This document shows positions 50,341 to 58,868 of a DNA stretch of 64,000 nucleotides, piece after piece. A program made the position numbers and the translations under genes. How positions within the stretch are numbered: position 1 is the first letter of the stretch; every line of letters starts with the position of its first letter. Origin of the DNA: Halorubrum tebenquichense DSM 14210 (GTDB lineage Archaea > Halobacteriota > Halobacteria > Halobacteriales > Haloferacaceae); the NCBI RefSeq assembly GCF_000337415.1, contig NZ_AOJD01000051.1:58236-122235 (forward strand), read 5' to 3'. Under the pieces are notes generated by a model. The model ran no database searches and had not been told where the DNA came from. It saw only the letters and a list, made by a program, of their open reading frames with translations.

Positions 50341-50399
50341 CCTTTCGTTCGGCGAGCGTCGGCCGCGGGGTCGGGCCGCCGCGCGAGAGTGACAGGGCG

Positions 50400-50813
50400 T
50401 TACGACAAGACGGCCCGGGCGTACGCCGCCGCGGAGAGCGGCAGGGGGATCGACAGCGCGACGACGGCGGGCGCGTGCCACACCAGCCAGAGGTTGTCGC
50501 GGAACACCGGGCTCGGCTCGACCGCCGCGGCCCAGCTCGCCGCGCTCAGGGTGGTCGCGAACGCGAGGACGACCGCCACGCCGGCGAGCGTCCCGGGGTC
50601 GACGTTCCCCTGCTCGACGGAGGCGATGACGACCGCGCTCAACAGCGCGAACAGCGTGATTCCGCCCCAGCCGACGACGCCGGACGCGTAGTACGTCGCC
50701 AGCTGCGACGCGTACTCCGGCCCCGAGATGACCGCGTACGGCGCGACGAGCGCGACCACGGTGACGACGGCTGCGGCGATTCCCACCCGGCGCGAGACGG
50801 CGCGGAGGTCCAT
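50400..50813 (-). CDS. Four-pass membrane protein of unknown function
   Basis: 137 residues. Hydrophobic segments at about 9-28 (GIAAAVVTVVALVAPYAVI), 45-65 (VVGWGGITLFALLSAVVIASV), 75-95 and 110-132 (AVVALSIPLPLSAAAYARAVL). No motif. ATG at 50811-50813; a CCTTTTACC box lies about 27 bases upstream. It follows the SRP RNA promoter region on the same strand, with its stop 60 bases from that promoter, so the two are separate units. Confidence 0.65.
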   Translation of the reverse strand: MDLRAVSRRVGIAAAVVTVVALVAPYAVISGPEYASQLATYYASGVVGWGGITLFALLSAVVIASVEQGNVDPGTLAGVAVVLAFATTLSAASWAAAVEPSPVFRDNLWLVWHAPAVVALSIPLPLSAAAYARAVLS

Positions 50814-50927
50814 ACTCGCCCTCGGAGTCGAGCCGCGGTAAAAGGACCGGATCGGACGCACCGACAGCGCCGCGACGACCCGGACCGTTCCCGTAGCGTT
50901 TTGCCCCGGCGGCCCCCACACCGGAAC

Positions 50928-51386
50928 ATGTCACTCGACGTCGACCCGCCGGATCCCCCCGAACTCGCCGCCGTCGACCCGAACGAGTACGAGGACGCCG
51001 AGGTCTCGGGCGGCGAGTACCGCCGCGACGAGCTGGAGGCGTTCCTCCGCGAGGGCGCGTGGGAGGAGGCGTTCGACGAGTGGACGGCCGGCAGCGACAT
51101 GGACGAGGAGGACTGGCGGATCGCGCTCGACCTCGGTCTCGTCTCCCGGTTCGACTTCTTCTGGGACGACTTCGCCGACCGCGTCGGCTATCACGCGCCC
51201 GGACTGCCGGAGGACTGGAAGGAGCGCGACCTCCACCCGGACCTGGACTCGTGGGGGACCGTCTCCGCGATCAACGCCGGTCTCACGGAGCTGGGCCAGA
51301 TCGTCTGCGAGACGCTCAAAACGGAGTACATCGACTGGGAGGCCGACTTCGACGCGCCGGACGACCTCCCGGACTTCGAGGCGTAG
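50928..51386 (+). CDS. Conserved acidic haloarchaeal protein
   Basis: 152 residues, very acidic, soluble. FLREGAWEEAFDEWTAGSDMDEEDWRIALDLGLVSRFDFFWDDFADRVGYHAPGLPEDWKERDLHPDLDSWGTVSAINAGLTELGQIV is the conserved part, helical. No enzyme signature. ATG at 50928 with a CGTTTTGCC box at 50897-50905. Divergent from the membrane-protein gene. Function unknown. Confidence 0.68.
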   Translation: MSLDVDPPDPPELAAVDPNEYEDAEVSGGEYRRDELEAFLREGAWEEAFDEWTAGSDMDEEDWRIALDLGLVSRFDFFWDDFADRVGYHAPGLPEDWKERDLHPDLDSWGTVSAINAGLTELGQIVCETLKTEYIDWEADFDAPDDLPDFEA

Positions 51387-51435
51387 CGGGCGTCCCGGTC
51401 GCCGCCCGCCCCGGCCACCGCAGTCTCGCGGCCCC

Positions 51436-52461
51436 TCAGTGCCCCCAGAGGTTCCCGTCCGGATCGTAGCGCGCGTCCATGATCCGGTCCCACTGCGCGT
51501 CGGAGAGGTCGAGGTCTGTCGCGGCGACGTTCTCGTCGAGCTGGTCGACCGTCCGCGCGCCGACGATGGGAACGCAGGTGAACTCGTCCCAGCCGGAGAG
51601 CCACGCGAGCGCGACCTGCGCGGGCGTGGCGTCGAGCTCGTCGGCGACCTCGCAGACCGCGTCGAGCACCGTCCAGCCGCGCTCCGAGAGGTAGAAGCGC
51701 TCGAACCGGTCGTCGAAGCTCGCGCGCGACCCGTCGGGCGCGATAACCTGCTCGGGGTCGTCCGGGTCGGCGCGCTCGTACTTCCCGGTGAGGAATCCGC
51801 CGGCGAGCGGGGAGTACGGGCAGACGGCCAGGTCCTGATCGATACAGACGTCGAGGTACTCGCTCACGTCCTCGTAGTAGCCCGCGTGGTGGAGCGGCTG
51901 GACCACGTCGAAGGCGGCGTAGTCGTTGACGTCGGCGGTCCACTGCGCCTTCGTCAGCTGCCAGGCCGCCATCGTCGACGCGCCGAGGTGGTGGACCTTC
52001 CCCTCGGCGACGAGTTCGTCGAGCGCGCGCATCGTCTCCTCGATGGGCGTCCCGTCGTCCCAGCGGTGGATGTAGTAGATGTCGAGGTAGTCCGTGTCGA
52101 GGCGGTCGAGTGTCCCCTCGACCTGCGCGCGGATGTGCTTCCGCCCCAGCCCGGAGTCGTTCGGGCCGGGCTCGCCGCGGCCGTCGAACGGGAAGTACAC
52201 CTTCGAGGCGATCACGTAGTCCTCGCGGTCGCGCTCGGCGAGCCACTCGCCGATGTACTCCTCGCTCGTCCCGTGGGGCGTCCCGTAGACGTTCGCCGTG
52301 TCGATGAAGTTGATCCCGCGGTCCGCGGCCGCGTCGAGCAGTTCGTGGGCCTCCTCGCGGCCCGTCTCGACGACGCCGTTCGTCTCGCGTCCGAACCGCC
52401 ACGTCCCCAGACACAGCTCCGAGACGCTGAGCCCGGTGTTCCCGAGTCGCCGGTAGTCCAT
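51436..52461 (-). CDS. Aldo/keto reductase
   Basis: 341 residues, TIM barrel. The catalytic tetrad is present: Asp and Tyr in FIDTANVYGTPHG, Lys in VIASKVYFPFD, and His in IYYIHRWDDG. C-terminal NADP-binding segment CVPIVGARTVDQLDENVAA. It resembles the YajO/Tas-like group that reduces aldehydes or oxidised sugars with NADPH. Substrate unknown. Start ATG at 52459-52461 (MDYRRLGNTGLSVSELCLG). Confidence 0.92.
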   Translation of the reverse strand: MDYRRLGNTGLSVSELCLGTWRFGRETNGVVETGREEAHELLDAAADRGINFIDTANVYGTPHGTSEEYIGEWLAERDREDYVIASKVYFPFDGRGEPGPNDSGLGRKHIRAQVEGTLDRLDTDYLDIYYIHRWDDGTPIEETMRALDELVAEGKVHHLGASTMAAWQLTKAQWTADVNDYAAFDVVQPLHHAGYYEDVSEYLDVCIDQDLAVCPYSPLAGGFLTGKYERADPDDPEQVIAPDGSRASFDDRFERFYLSERGWTVLDAVCEVADELDATPAQVALAWLSGWDEFTCVPIVGARTVDQLDENVAATDLDLSDAQWDRIMDARYDPDGNLWGH

Positions 52462-52562
52462 GCCGGCACGTCTCTGGGCGGACAGGTAAAGCGTGGCGGC
52501 ACCGGCGGCCGACGTGGATCAACCGGCGGCGGGAGGTCGGAACGTTCGGCCGGGTCCGGCGG

Positions 52563-53207
52563 CTACCCGAAGTTCTCGACCTTCGCGGCGTCGGCGTCGC
52601 CGCCGGCCGCGTCGACGGCGGCCTCCGCGTCCGCGACGAGGTCGGCGAACCCGTAGACGAAGGCGGTCTCGCCGTCCGCGCCCGTGAGCACGTCGGCGAC
52701 GGCGTCGGTGAGCGGTTCGTCCGCGCCGAGGAGGTGGACCGCGGCACCCCGCTCGCGGAGGGCCTCGATCCGGTCGGCGTGGGCGACGTCGTCGTCGCGG
52801 TAGACGACCGCGGCCTCGGCCCCCTCGTCGAGCGCGCGCTCGGCGATGGCGACCGCGGGACCGATCCCCGGGCCGCCGGCGATCACGACCGCACGGGCTT
52901 CGCCGTCGTAGTGCTGGTCGCCGTAGGGACCGGAGAGCGTCATCTCGGTGCCGGCCTCGGCGTCCGCGAGGAACGCCGAGAAGTCGCCGCCCTCGTCGGG
53001 GTCGATCCCGACCGTGACCTCGAACGCGTCGTCCACGTGGGGCGACGAGAGGGTGTAGAAGCGCGCAACCGACTCGCCGTCTATCTCGGTGCCGAGCTTC
53101 ACGAACTGTCCGGGCTCGGCCGCGAACCCGTCTGGCGCGCGGAACCGGAGGGCGTACGTGTCGGCCCCGACCGAGGCGACCGACTCGACCGTCGCTGTCG
53201 TGTCCAT
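52563..53207 (-). CDS. Ferredoxin/flavodoxin-NADP reductase-like FAD oxidoreductase
   Basis: 214 residues. FAD-binding strand VARFYTLSSPH (R-x-Y-S/T), then ATP/NAD part GGPGIGPAVAIAERAL and a C-terminal TAFVYGFADLVADAEAAV where full FNRs have a terminal aromatic residue. Short form, without a ferredoxin domain. Moves electrons between NAD(P)H and a one-electron carrier. The ATG 53205-53207 is chosen; a GCGTTTGTG box lies about 27 bases upstream. Sits between the aldo/keto reductase and the korAB promoter. Confidence 0.85.
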   Translation of the reverse strand: MDTTATVESVASVGADTYALRFRAPDGFAAEPGQFVKLGTEIDGESVARFYTLSSPHVDDAFEVTVGIDPDEGGDFSAFLADAEAGTEMTLSGPYGDQHYDGEARAVVIAGGPGIGPAVAIAERALDEGAEAAVVYRDDDVAHADRIEALRERGAAVHLLGADEPLTDAVADVLTGADGETAFVYGFADLVADAEAAVDAAGGDADAAKVENFG

Positions 53208-53528
53208 ACCACGGATCGGCGGGCGAGACACAAACGCCTTCCCGTCGGCGTCGGTCCTGCCCGTGTCGAAACCGATCCGACCCGCGACCCGCCGATCCGC
53301 GGCCGATCACCGGGGAGATGCGTTCGACGTTCGTCGAAAACCGGTCCGACGCGAAGGGACGATCGTGAGGAAAGTGGTGAATATACGTCCAATTATCTCT
53401 GAACTCCAACGGATGACGGGGGGCAAAGGCGTCAATATTCGCGAGACTGAACACGTTCGTTCAGAAATACGTCGGTGTCTCCTTCCAGAAGCCTTTTGAT
53501 GAGTCCGCCGGAATCTTGCCCATAGTAC
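53208..53528. other. 321-base intergenic region with korA promoter
   Basis: Contains a GCCTTTTGATG box at 53491-53501 about 30 bases before the korA ATG, and an inverted repeat CTGAAC-N6-GTTCAG at 53447-53464 just upstream that could bind a regulator. The rest (53208-53440) shows no gene; frames here are low-quality. The FNR promoter is at about 53231-53239. Confidence 0.5.
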
Positions 53529-55286
53529 ATGGCCGCGGATTTCAACTGGGCTGTCGGCGGAGAGGCCGGCGACGGCATCGACTCGACGGGGAAGATCTTC
53601 GCACAGGCGCTTTCCCGCGCGGGTCGGCACGTGTTCACGTCGAAGGACTTCGCATCGCGGATCCGAGGCGGCTACACCGCCTACAAGGTGCGGACATCCG
53701 TCGACAAGGTACAGAGCGTCGTTGACCGACTCGACGTGCTCATCGCGTTGACTCCCCGGACGATCGAGGAGAACCTCGACGAGCTCCACGAGGGGTCGGT
53801 GATCATCTACGACGGCGAGCGGACGACGATGCAAGACGTCGAGATCCCCGACGAGATGATCGGGCTGGACGTCCCCCTCAAGAGCCTCGCCGAGGACGCG
53901 GGCGGGGCGATCATGCGGAACGTCGTCGCGCTCGGAGCCGCCTGCGAGGTCGCCGAGTTCCCCATCGAGAACCTCGACTCGGCGCTCGAAAAGCGGTTCA
54001 AGGACAAGGGTCAGAAGCTGGTCGACAACAACAAGGAGGCCGCGCGCGCCGGCCAGTCGTACGTCGCCGAGGAGTACGACCACGAGTTCGACTACGACCT
54101 GGAGACCACCGACGAGGACTACGTCCTCCTCAACGGCGACGAGGCGATCGGGATGGGAGCCATCGCGGCCGGCTGCCGCTTCTACGCCGGCTACCCGATC
54201 ACGCCCGCGACGGACGTGATGACGTACCTCACGGGCCGCATCGAGCGGTACGGCGGCCACGTCGTCCAGGCGGAAGACGAGCTGTCGGCGATCAACATGG
54301 CGCTCGGCGCGGCCCGCGGCGGCGCTCGCGCGATGACCGCCACCTCCGGACCGGGAATCGACCTGATGACCGAGACGTTCGGGCTCATCGCCACCTCCGA
54401 GACGCCGCTCGTCATCTGTAACGTGATGCGCTCGGGCCCCTCGACGGGGATGCCGACGAAACAGGAGCAGGGCGACCTCAACGGGATGCTGTACGGCGGC
54501 CACGGCGAGGTCCCCCGGTTCGTGCTCGCGCCGACGACCATCGACGAGTGCTTCTGGAAGACGGTCGAGGCGTTCAACCTCGCCGAGAAGTACCAGCTCC
54601 CGGTCTACCTCACCGCCGACCTCTCGATGGCGGTCACCGAGCAGACGTTCTCGCCGGAGACCTTCGACATGGACGAGGTGGAGATCGACCGCGGCAAGGT
54701 CGTCGACGAGACGACCATCGACGACCACATGAGCGACTCCGGTGGCTTCCAGCCCCACGAGATCACCGACGACGGGATCTCGCCGCGGGCGTTCCCCGGC
54801 ACGGCCGACGGCGCGCACATGTCGACCGGCCTCGAACACGACGAGCAGGGCCGCCGGACCGAGGACACCGACATGCGCGTCGAGCAGGTCGACAAGCGCA
54901 ACCGGAAGGTGGAGACGGCCCGCGAACGCGAGGACTGGAGCCCCCGCGAGTTCGGCGACGCGGACGCGGACACCCTCGTGATCACCTGGGGGTCGAACGA
55001 GGGCGCGCTCGCGGAGGCGGTGGAGTTCCTCGCCGACGAGGGCATCGACGTGCGGGTGCTCTCGGTCCCGTACGTCTTCCCGCGGCCGGACCTCTCGGAG
55101 GACGTCGCGGCCGCAGAGACGACGGTCGTCGTCGAGTGTAACGAACAGGGGCAGTTCGCCGACCTCGTCGAACACGACGTGCTCGAACGGGTCGACCGGA
55201 TAAACAAGTACAACGGCGTGCGGTTCAAGGCCGACGAACTCGCAGACGACATCAAAGCGACCCTCGCGGAGGGGGTGGAGGCGTAA
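53529..55286 (+). CDS. korA: 2-oxoacid:ferredoxin oxidoreductase, fused gamma-alpha subunit
   Basis: 585 residues. Gamma domain at about 8-190 (GGEAGDGIDSTGKIFAQALSRAGRH, KDFASRIRGGYTAYKVRTS), then the alpha domain with pyrimidine-binding (GCRFYAGYPITPATDVMTYL), and the C-terminal domain (TLVITWGSNEGALAEAVEFLADEG). Gamma-alpha fusion plus separate beta is the haloarchaeal type. The beta subunit follows. Substrate is 2-oxoglutarate or pyruvate; the neighbouring citrate synthase favours a TCA role. Electrons go to a ferredoxin. Start at 53529. Confidence 0.93.
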   Translation: MAADFNWAVGGEAGDGIDSTGKIFAQALSRAGRHVFTSKDFASRIRGGYTAYKVRTSVDKVQSVVDRLDVLIALTPRTIEENLDELHEGSVIIYDGERTTMQDVEIPDEMIGLDVPLKSLAEDAGGAIMRNVVALGAACEVAEFPIENLDSALEKRFKDKGQKLVDNNKEAARAGQSYVAEEYDHEFDYDLETTDEDYVLLNGDEAIGMGAIAAGCRFYAGYPITPATDVMTYLTGRIERYGGHVVQAEDELSAINMALGAARGGARAMTATSGPGIDLMTETFGLIATSETPLVICNVMRSGPSTGMPTKQEQGDLNGMLYGGHGEVPRFVLAPTTIDECFWKTVEAFNLAEKYQLPVYLTADLSMAVTEQTFSPETFDMDEVEIDRGKVVDETTIDDHMSDSGGFQPHEITDDGISPRAFPGTADGAHMSTGLEHDEQGRRTEDTDMRVEQVDKRNRKVETAREREDWSPREFGDADADTLVITWGSNEGALAEAVEFLADEGIDVRVLSVPYVFPRPDLSEDVAAAETTVVVECNEQGQFADLVEHDVLERVDRINKYNGVRFKADELADDIKATLAEGVEA

Positions 55287-55289
55287 CCA

Positions 55290-56153
55290 ATGAGCTCAGA
55301 CATTCGATTCACCGACTTCAAGTCCGACAAGCAGCCGACGTGGTGCCCGGGGTGCGGCGACTTCGGCACGATGAACGGGATGATGAAGGGTCTCGCGGAG
55401 ACGGGGAACGACCCCGACAACACCTTCGTCGTCGCCGGCATCGGCTGTTCCGGGAAGATCGGCACGTACATGCACAGCTACGCGCTCCACGGCGTCCACG
55501 GGCGCGCGCTCCCCGTCGGGACCGGCGTCAAGATGGCCCGGCCCGACATCGAAGTGATGGTCGCCGGCGGCGACGGCGACGGCTACTCCATCGGCGCGGG
55601 CCACTTCGTCCACGCCGTTCGGCGCAACGTCGACATGACGTACGTCGTGATGGACAACCGCATCTACGGGCTGACGAAGGGGCAGGCGTCGCCCACCTCG
55701 CGCGAGGACTTCGAGACGTCGACGACCCCCGACGGCCCCAAACAGCCGCCGGTCAACCCGCACGCGCTGGCGCTCGCCTCGGGCGCGACGTTCATCGCGC
55801 AGTCGTTCTCCTCCGACGCGCTCCGACACCAGGAGATCATTCAGGAGGCCATCGAACACGACGGGTTCGGCTTCGTGAACGTCTACTCGCCGTGCGTCAC
55901 GTTCAACGATGTCGACACGTACGACTACTTCCGCGACTCGCTGGTCGACCTGAAGGAGTCGGACCACGACCCGACCAACCGCGAGGACGCGAAAGATGTC
56001 ATCCTCGACAACGAGAAGGAACACCAGGGCGTCATCTACCAAGACGAGTCGTCGGTGCCGTACCACGAGCAGCACGGCGTCGACGAGGACATGTCCGTCC
56101 TCCCGGACGGCGCTCCCGAGAGCGCGACCGACCTCGTCCGCGAGTTCTACTGA
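55290..56153 (+). CDS. korB: 2-oxoacid:ferredoxin oxidoreductase, beta subunit
   Basis: 287 residues. PTWCPGCGDFGTMNGMMKGL is the beta-subunit cysteine motif for an Fe-S cluster (with CSGKIGTYM following), and AGGDGDGYSIGAGHFVHAVRRNVDMTYVVMDNRIYGLTKGQ is the thiamine-pyrophosphate motif (G-D-G-x-N-type). Three bases after korA. Forms the catalytic core with KorA. Confidence 0.95.
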   Translation: MSSDIRFTDFKSDKQPTWCPGCGDFGTMNGMMKGLAETGNDPDNTFVVAGIGCSGKIGTYMHSYALHGVHGRALPVGTGVKMARPDIEVMVAGGDGDGYSIGAGHFVHAVRRNVDMTYVVMDNRIYGLTKGQASPTSREDFETSTTPDGPKQPPVNPHALALASGATFIAQSFSSDALRHQEIIQEAIEHDGFGFVNVYSPCVTFNDVDTYDYFRDSLVDLKESDHDPTNREDAKDVILDNEKEHQGVIYQDESSVPYHEQHGVDEDMSVLPDGAPESATDLVREFY

Positions 56154-56279
56154 TCGGCCGATCTGGGGCGGGGAATTCCGTCCTCTCGTGACGGCCAAAA
56201 CCGGCCGAACGCCGGTGTCCGAACGGATTTTTCGCCGGGTTTCAGCAAGCCTAATTAGGTGGGTCCGTATCGTTCGTAT

Positions 56280-57515
56280 ATGGTTGACCGCTACGACGTC
56301 GCGATCGCCGGCGCGGGCCCGGCGGGCGCGCAGTGCGCCCGCGACCTGGCGACGCGCGGCTACGACGTCGTCGTCTTAGAGACGGAGTCGGAAGACGAGT
56401 TCCCGCGACAGAGCAACAAGTCGACCGCCGGCACGTTCCCGTCGATGATGTCCTCGTTCGGGATCCCCGACGACGTCGTGATGTCGTACACCGACGACGT
56501 CGTGTTGGAGTCGCCCAACGAGTACTACGCGAGCTACCAGCCGGGGGCGGTGCTGGAGTTCGCGGAGTTCAAGCGCTTCCTCGTGGAGGACGGCCGCGAG
56601 AACGGCGCGGAGTACCGCTTCGACGCGCGCGTCTCGCGCCCGATTCTCGACGACGACGGCGTCATCGAGGGCGTCCGCTACAACGGCGACGAGGAACTGT
56701 ACGCCGACGTCGTGATCGACGCCACCGGACCGGCCGCGCCGATCGCGAGCGCGCTCGACGTCGTCGACCTCGAACGCGAGAACCAAGCGATCGGGATCGA
56801 GTACGAGATGGAGGGCGTCGAGATGAACCACCCCGAGTACGCCGACCTCCGGCGCGCGATGATGCTCCGGCTGGACCACGACATCGCGCCCGGCGGCTAC
56901 TCGTGGATCTTCGCGACCGGCGAGGACACCGCGAAGGTCGGCATCTGTTACATCCAGAACGACCGCCACCGCGAGTTCGCCGAGGCGGGCAAGACGGTCG
57001 ACGGCTACCTCGACGACTGGGTGAGCCGCGATCCCCGCTTCGCCGACGCCGAACAGATCGGCGAGAAGGTCCACCGCGGCTCCGCACACATTCAGATGCC
57101 GGACCAGATGCACACGGACCGCTTCCTCGCGATCGGCGACACGGTTCCGACGATCGACCCGCTGTGGGGCGAGGGGATCCACAAGGGGATGAAGTCGGCC
57201 CGCGCCGCGGCCGCGACCGTCGACCGGTGTCTCACCGACTCGGAGCGCCGCCTCGACGCCGAGAGCCTCGCGGTCTACGAGCGGCTCTGGCACCGCGACG
57301 TGGCACCGCGGATGAAAGCGCGACTGATGCTCACGCGGCTGCTGTATCTCGCTCCCAACGAGCGGTACGACCGGTTCATGCGCGATCTCCGGCGGACCGA
57401 CGAGAACACGCTCGAAAAGGCGAATCAGGGCGACAAGGCGGCGATGGCGAAGCTGCTCCACCTCTCCGACGTCCCGCTGTTGACGAAGTTCGCGCGCGAA
57501 CGACTCGACGTCTGA
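56280..57515 (+). CDS. Geranylgeranyl reductase family flavoprotein
   Basis: 411 residues. N-terminal FAD loop YDVAIAGAGPAGAQCARDLATRGYDVVVLE, the family PRQSNKSTAGTFPSMM-type active-site region, and FLAIGDTVPTIDPLWGEGIHKGMKSARAAA for the isoalloxazine-facing loop (GDA-like). Reduces prenyl double bonds, as in archaeal lipids or menaquinone side chains. The ATG at 56280 has a palindromic CCTAATTAGG at 56250-56259, 27 bases upstream. An exact role among several haloarchaeal paralogs is not clear; it follows korB by 126 bases. Confidence 0.82.
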   Translation: MVDRYDVAIAGAGPAGAQCARDLATRGYDVVVLETESEDEFPRQSNKSTAGTFPSMMSSFGIPDDVVMSYTDDVVLESPNEYYASYQPGAVLEFAEFKRFLVEDGRENGAEYRFDARVSRPILDDDGVIEGVRYNGDEELYADVVIDATGPAAPIASALDVVDLERENQAIGIEYEMEGVEMNHPEYADLRRAMMLRLDHDIAPGGYSWIFATGEDTAKVGICYIQNDRHREFAEAGKTVDGYLDDWVSRDPRFADAEQIGEKVHRGSAHIQMPDQMHTDRFLAIGDTVPTIDPLWGEGIHKGMKSARAAAATVDRCLTDSERRLDAESLAVYERLWHRDVAPRMKARLMLTRLLYLAPNERYDRFMRDLRRTDENTLEKANQGDKAAMAKLLHLSDVPLLTKFARERLDV

Positions 57516-57573
57516 GACCGCGGAGGCGTCGCGGAGAGACTAGAACGGAAACGAGCCCGAGCGTCCGTCGCGG

Positions 57574-58722
57574 CTATCGCTCGTCGATCGGGACGAACTC
57601 GGCGTCCTCGGGGCCGGTGTACCGGGCGCGCGGGCGGATGAGGCGGTTGTCCTCCTGATACTCGGCGACGTGGGCGATCCACCCGCCGGCGCGGCTCATC
57701 GCGAAGATGGGCGTGTACATGTCGACGGGGATCCCGAGCGTGTCGTAGACGGAGCCGGAGTAGAAGTCGACGTTCGGGGCGATCCCCTTCTCGACGAGGC
57801 CCTGATCGGTGAGGTACTCCTCGATCGCGGTGGTGTAGTCGAGCCACTTGGTGTCGCCCGACGACTCGGCGAGGTCGCGGAGCTTCTCTTCGAGGATCAC
57901 CGCGCGGGGGTCTTTCACCTTGTAGACGCGGTGGCCGAATCCGGGGATGCGCCCGCCGCCGTCGCGGGTGTCTTTCACCCACTGGACGGGGTCCTTCGAA
58001 GAGGCGTCGATCTCGTGGAGCACCTCCATCACGTCCTGATTGGCCCCGCCGTGGAGGGGCCCGGAGAGCGCGCCGATGCCGCCGGTGACGCCGGAGTAGA
58101 CGTCCGCCATCGTCGAGCCGATCACCATCGCGGTGAACGTGGAGGCGTTGAGCCCGTGGTCGGCGTGGAGAGTGAGCGCCATGTCGAACGTCTCCTCGCT
58201 CACGGCGTCCGGCTCGGTCCCGGTGAGCATGTAGAGGAAGTTTCCGGCGTGCGAGAGGTCCGGGTCGGGCGCGACCGGCTCCTCGCCCTGACGGACGCGC
58301 TCGAACGCGGCGAGGATCGTCGGGATCTTCGCGGTGATCCGGCGGCCCTGTCGGAGGGTGGCCTCGCCGTCGTCACCGCTCTCGTCGTCGTCCGGGTCGT
58401 AGGCGGACAGCATCGACGTCGCGGTCCGGAGCGCGGCCATCGGGCGCTCCCCGGCGTCGGCGAGGGCGCGGACCGTCTCGATGACGTCGTCGTCCACCTC
58501 GCGCTCCGCCGCGAGGTCGGCGGCGAACGCGTCGAGTTCCGCGGCGGTGGGGAGAGAACCGTGCCACAGCAGATACAGCACCTCCTCGTAGCTCGCGCCG
58601 CGAGCGAGGTCCTCGATGTCATATCCGCGGTACACGAGCTTCCCGACCTCGCCGTCGACGTAGCTCAGATCCGACTCCGCGACGAGGACGCCCTCGAGCC
58701 CGCGTTTTAACTCATCGGCCAT
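57574..58722 (-). CDS. citZ: Citrate synthase
   Basis: 382 residues. Catalytic His in TLHADHGLNASTF, His in RIPGFGHRVYKVKDPRAV, and Asp in PNVDFYSGSVYDTLGIP; also LHGGANQDVMEVL. The N-terminal LEGVLVAESDLSYVDGEVGKLVYRGYDIEDLA is the usual domain start. Length fits the archaeal/Gram-positive type, without the allosteric Gram-negative extension. Condenses acetyl-CoA with oxaloacetate. It converges with the geranylgeranyl reductase gene. A CTTTTTTGCC box lies about 25 bases before the ATG. Confidence 0.96.
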   Translation of the reverse strand: MADELKRGLEGVLVAESDLSYVDGEVGKLVYRGYDIEDLARGASYEEVLYLLWHGSLPTAAELDAFAADLAAEREVDDDVIETVRALADAGERPMAALRTATSMLSAYDPDDDESGDDGEATLRQGRRITAKIPTILAAFERVRQGEEPVAPDPDLSHAGNFLYMLTGTEPDAVSEETFDMALTLHADHGLNASTFTAMVIGSTMADVYSGVTGGIGALSGPLHGGANQDVMEVLHEIDASSKDPVQWVKDTRDGGGRIPGFGHRVYKVKDPRAVILEEKLRDLAESSGDTKWLDYTTAIEEYLTDQGLVEKGIAPNVDFYSGSVYDTLGIPVDMYTPIFAMSRAGGWIAHVAEYQEDNRLIRPRARYTGPEDAEFVPIDER

Positions 58723-58868
58723 ACCACGTCGTTCCGACCACCGGCAAAAAAGCGTTATCTTTCAGGAGGGATACGTTTCGTCGATCGTGGTACGCCGCAG
58801 CGTCGAACGACGACGTGACAGGCTTCGGAAACGTCCGAGGTGGACGACGGTCTCTCGGTTCCGCCCGC

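Noticed and set aside
53307-55175. 622-residue minus-strand frame opposite korA
   Set aside because: Shadow frame without motifs; korA is certain.
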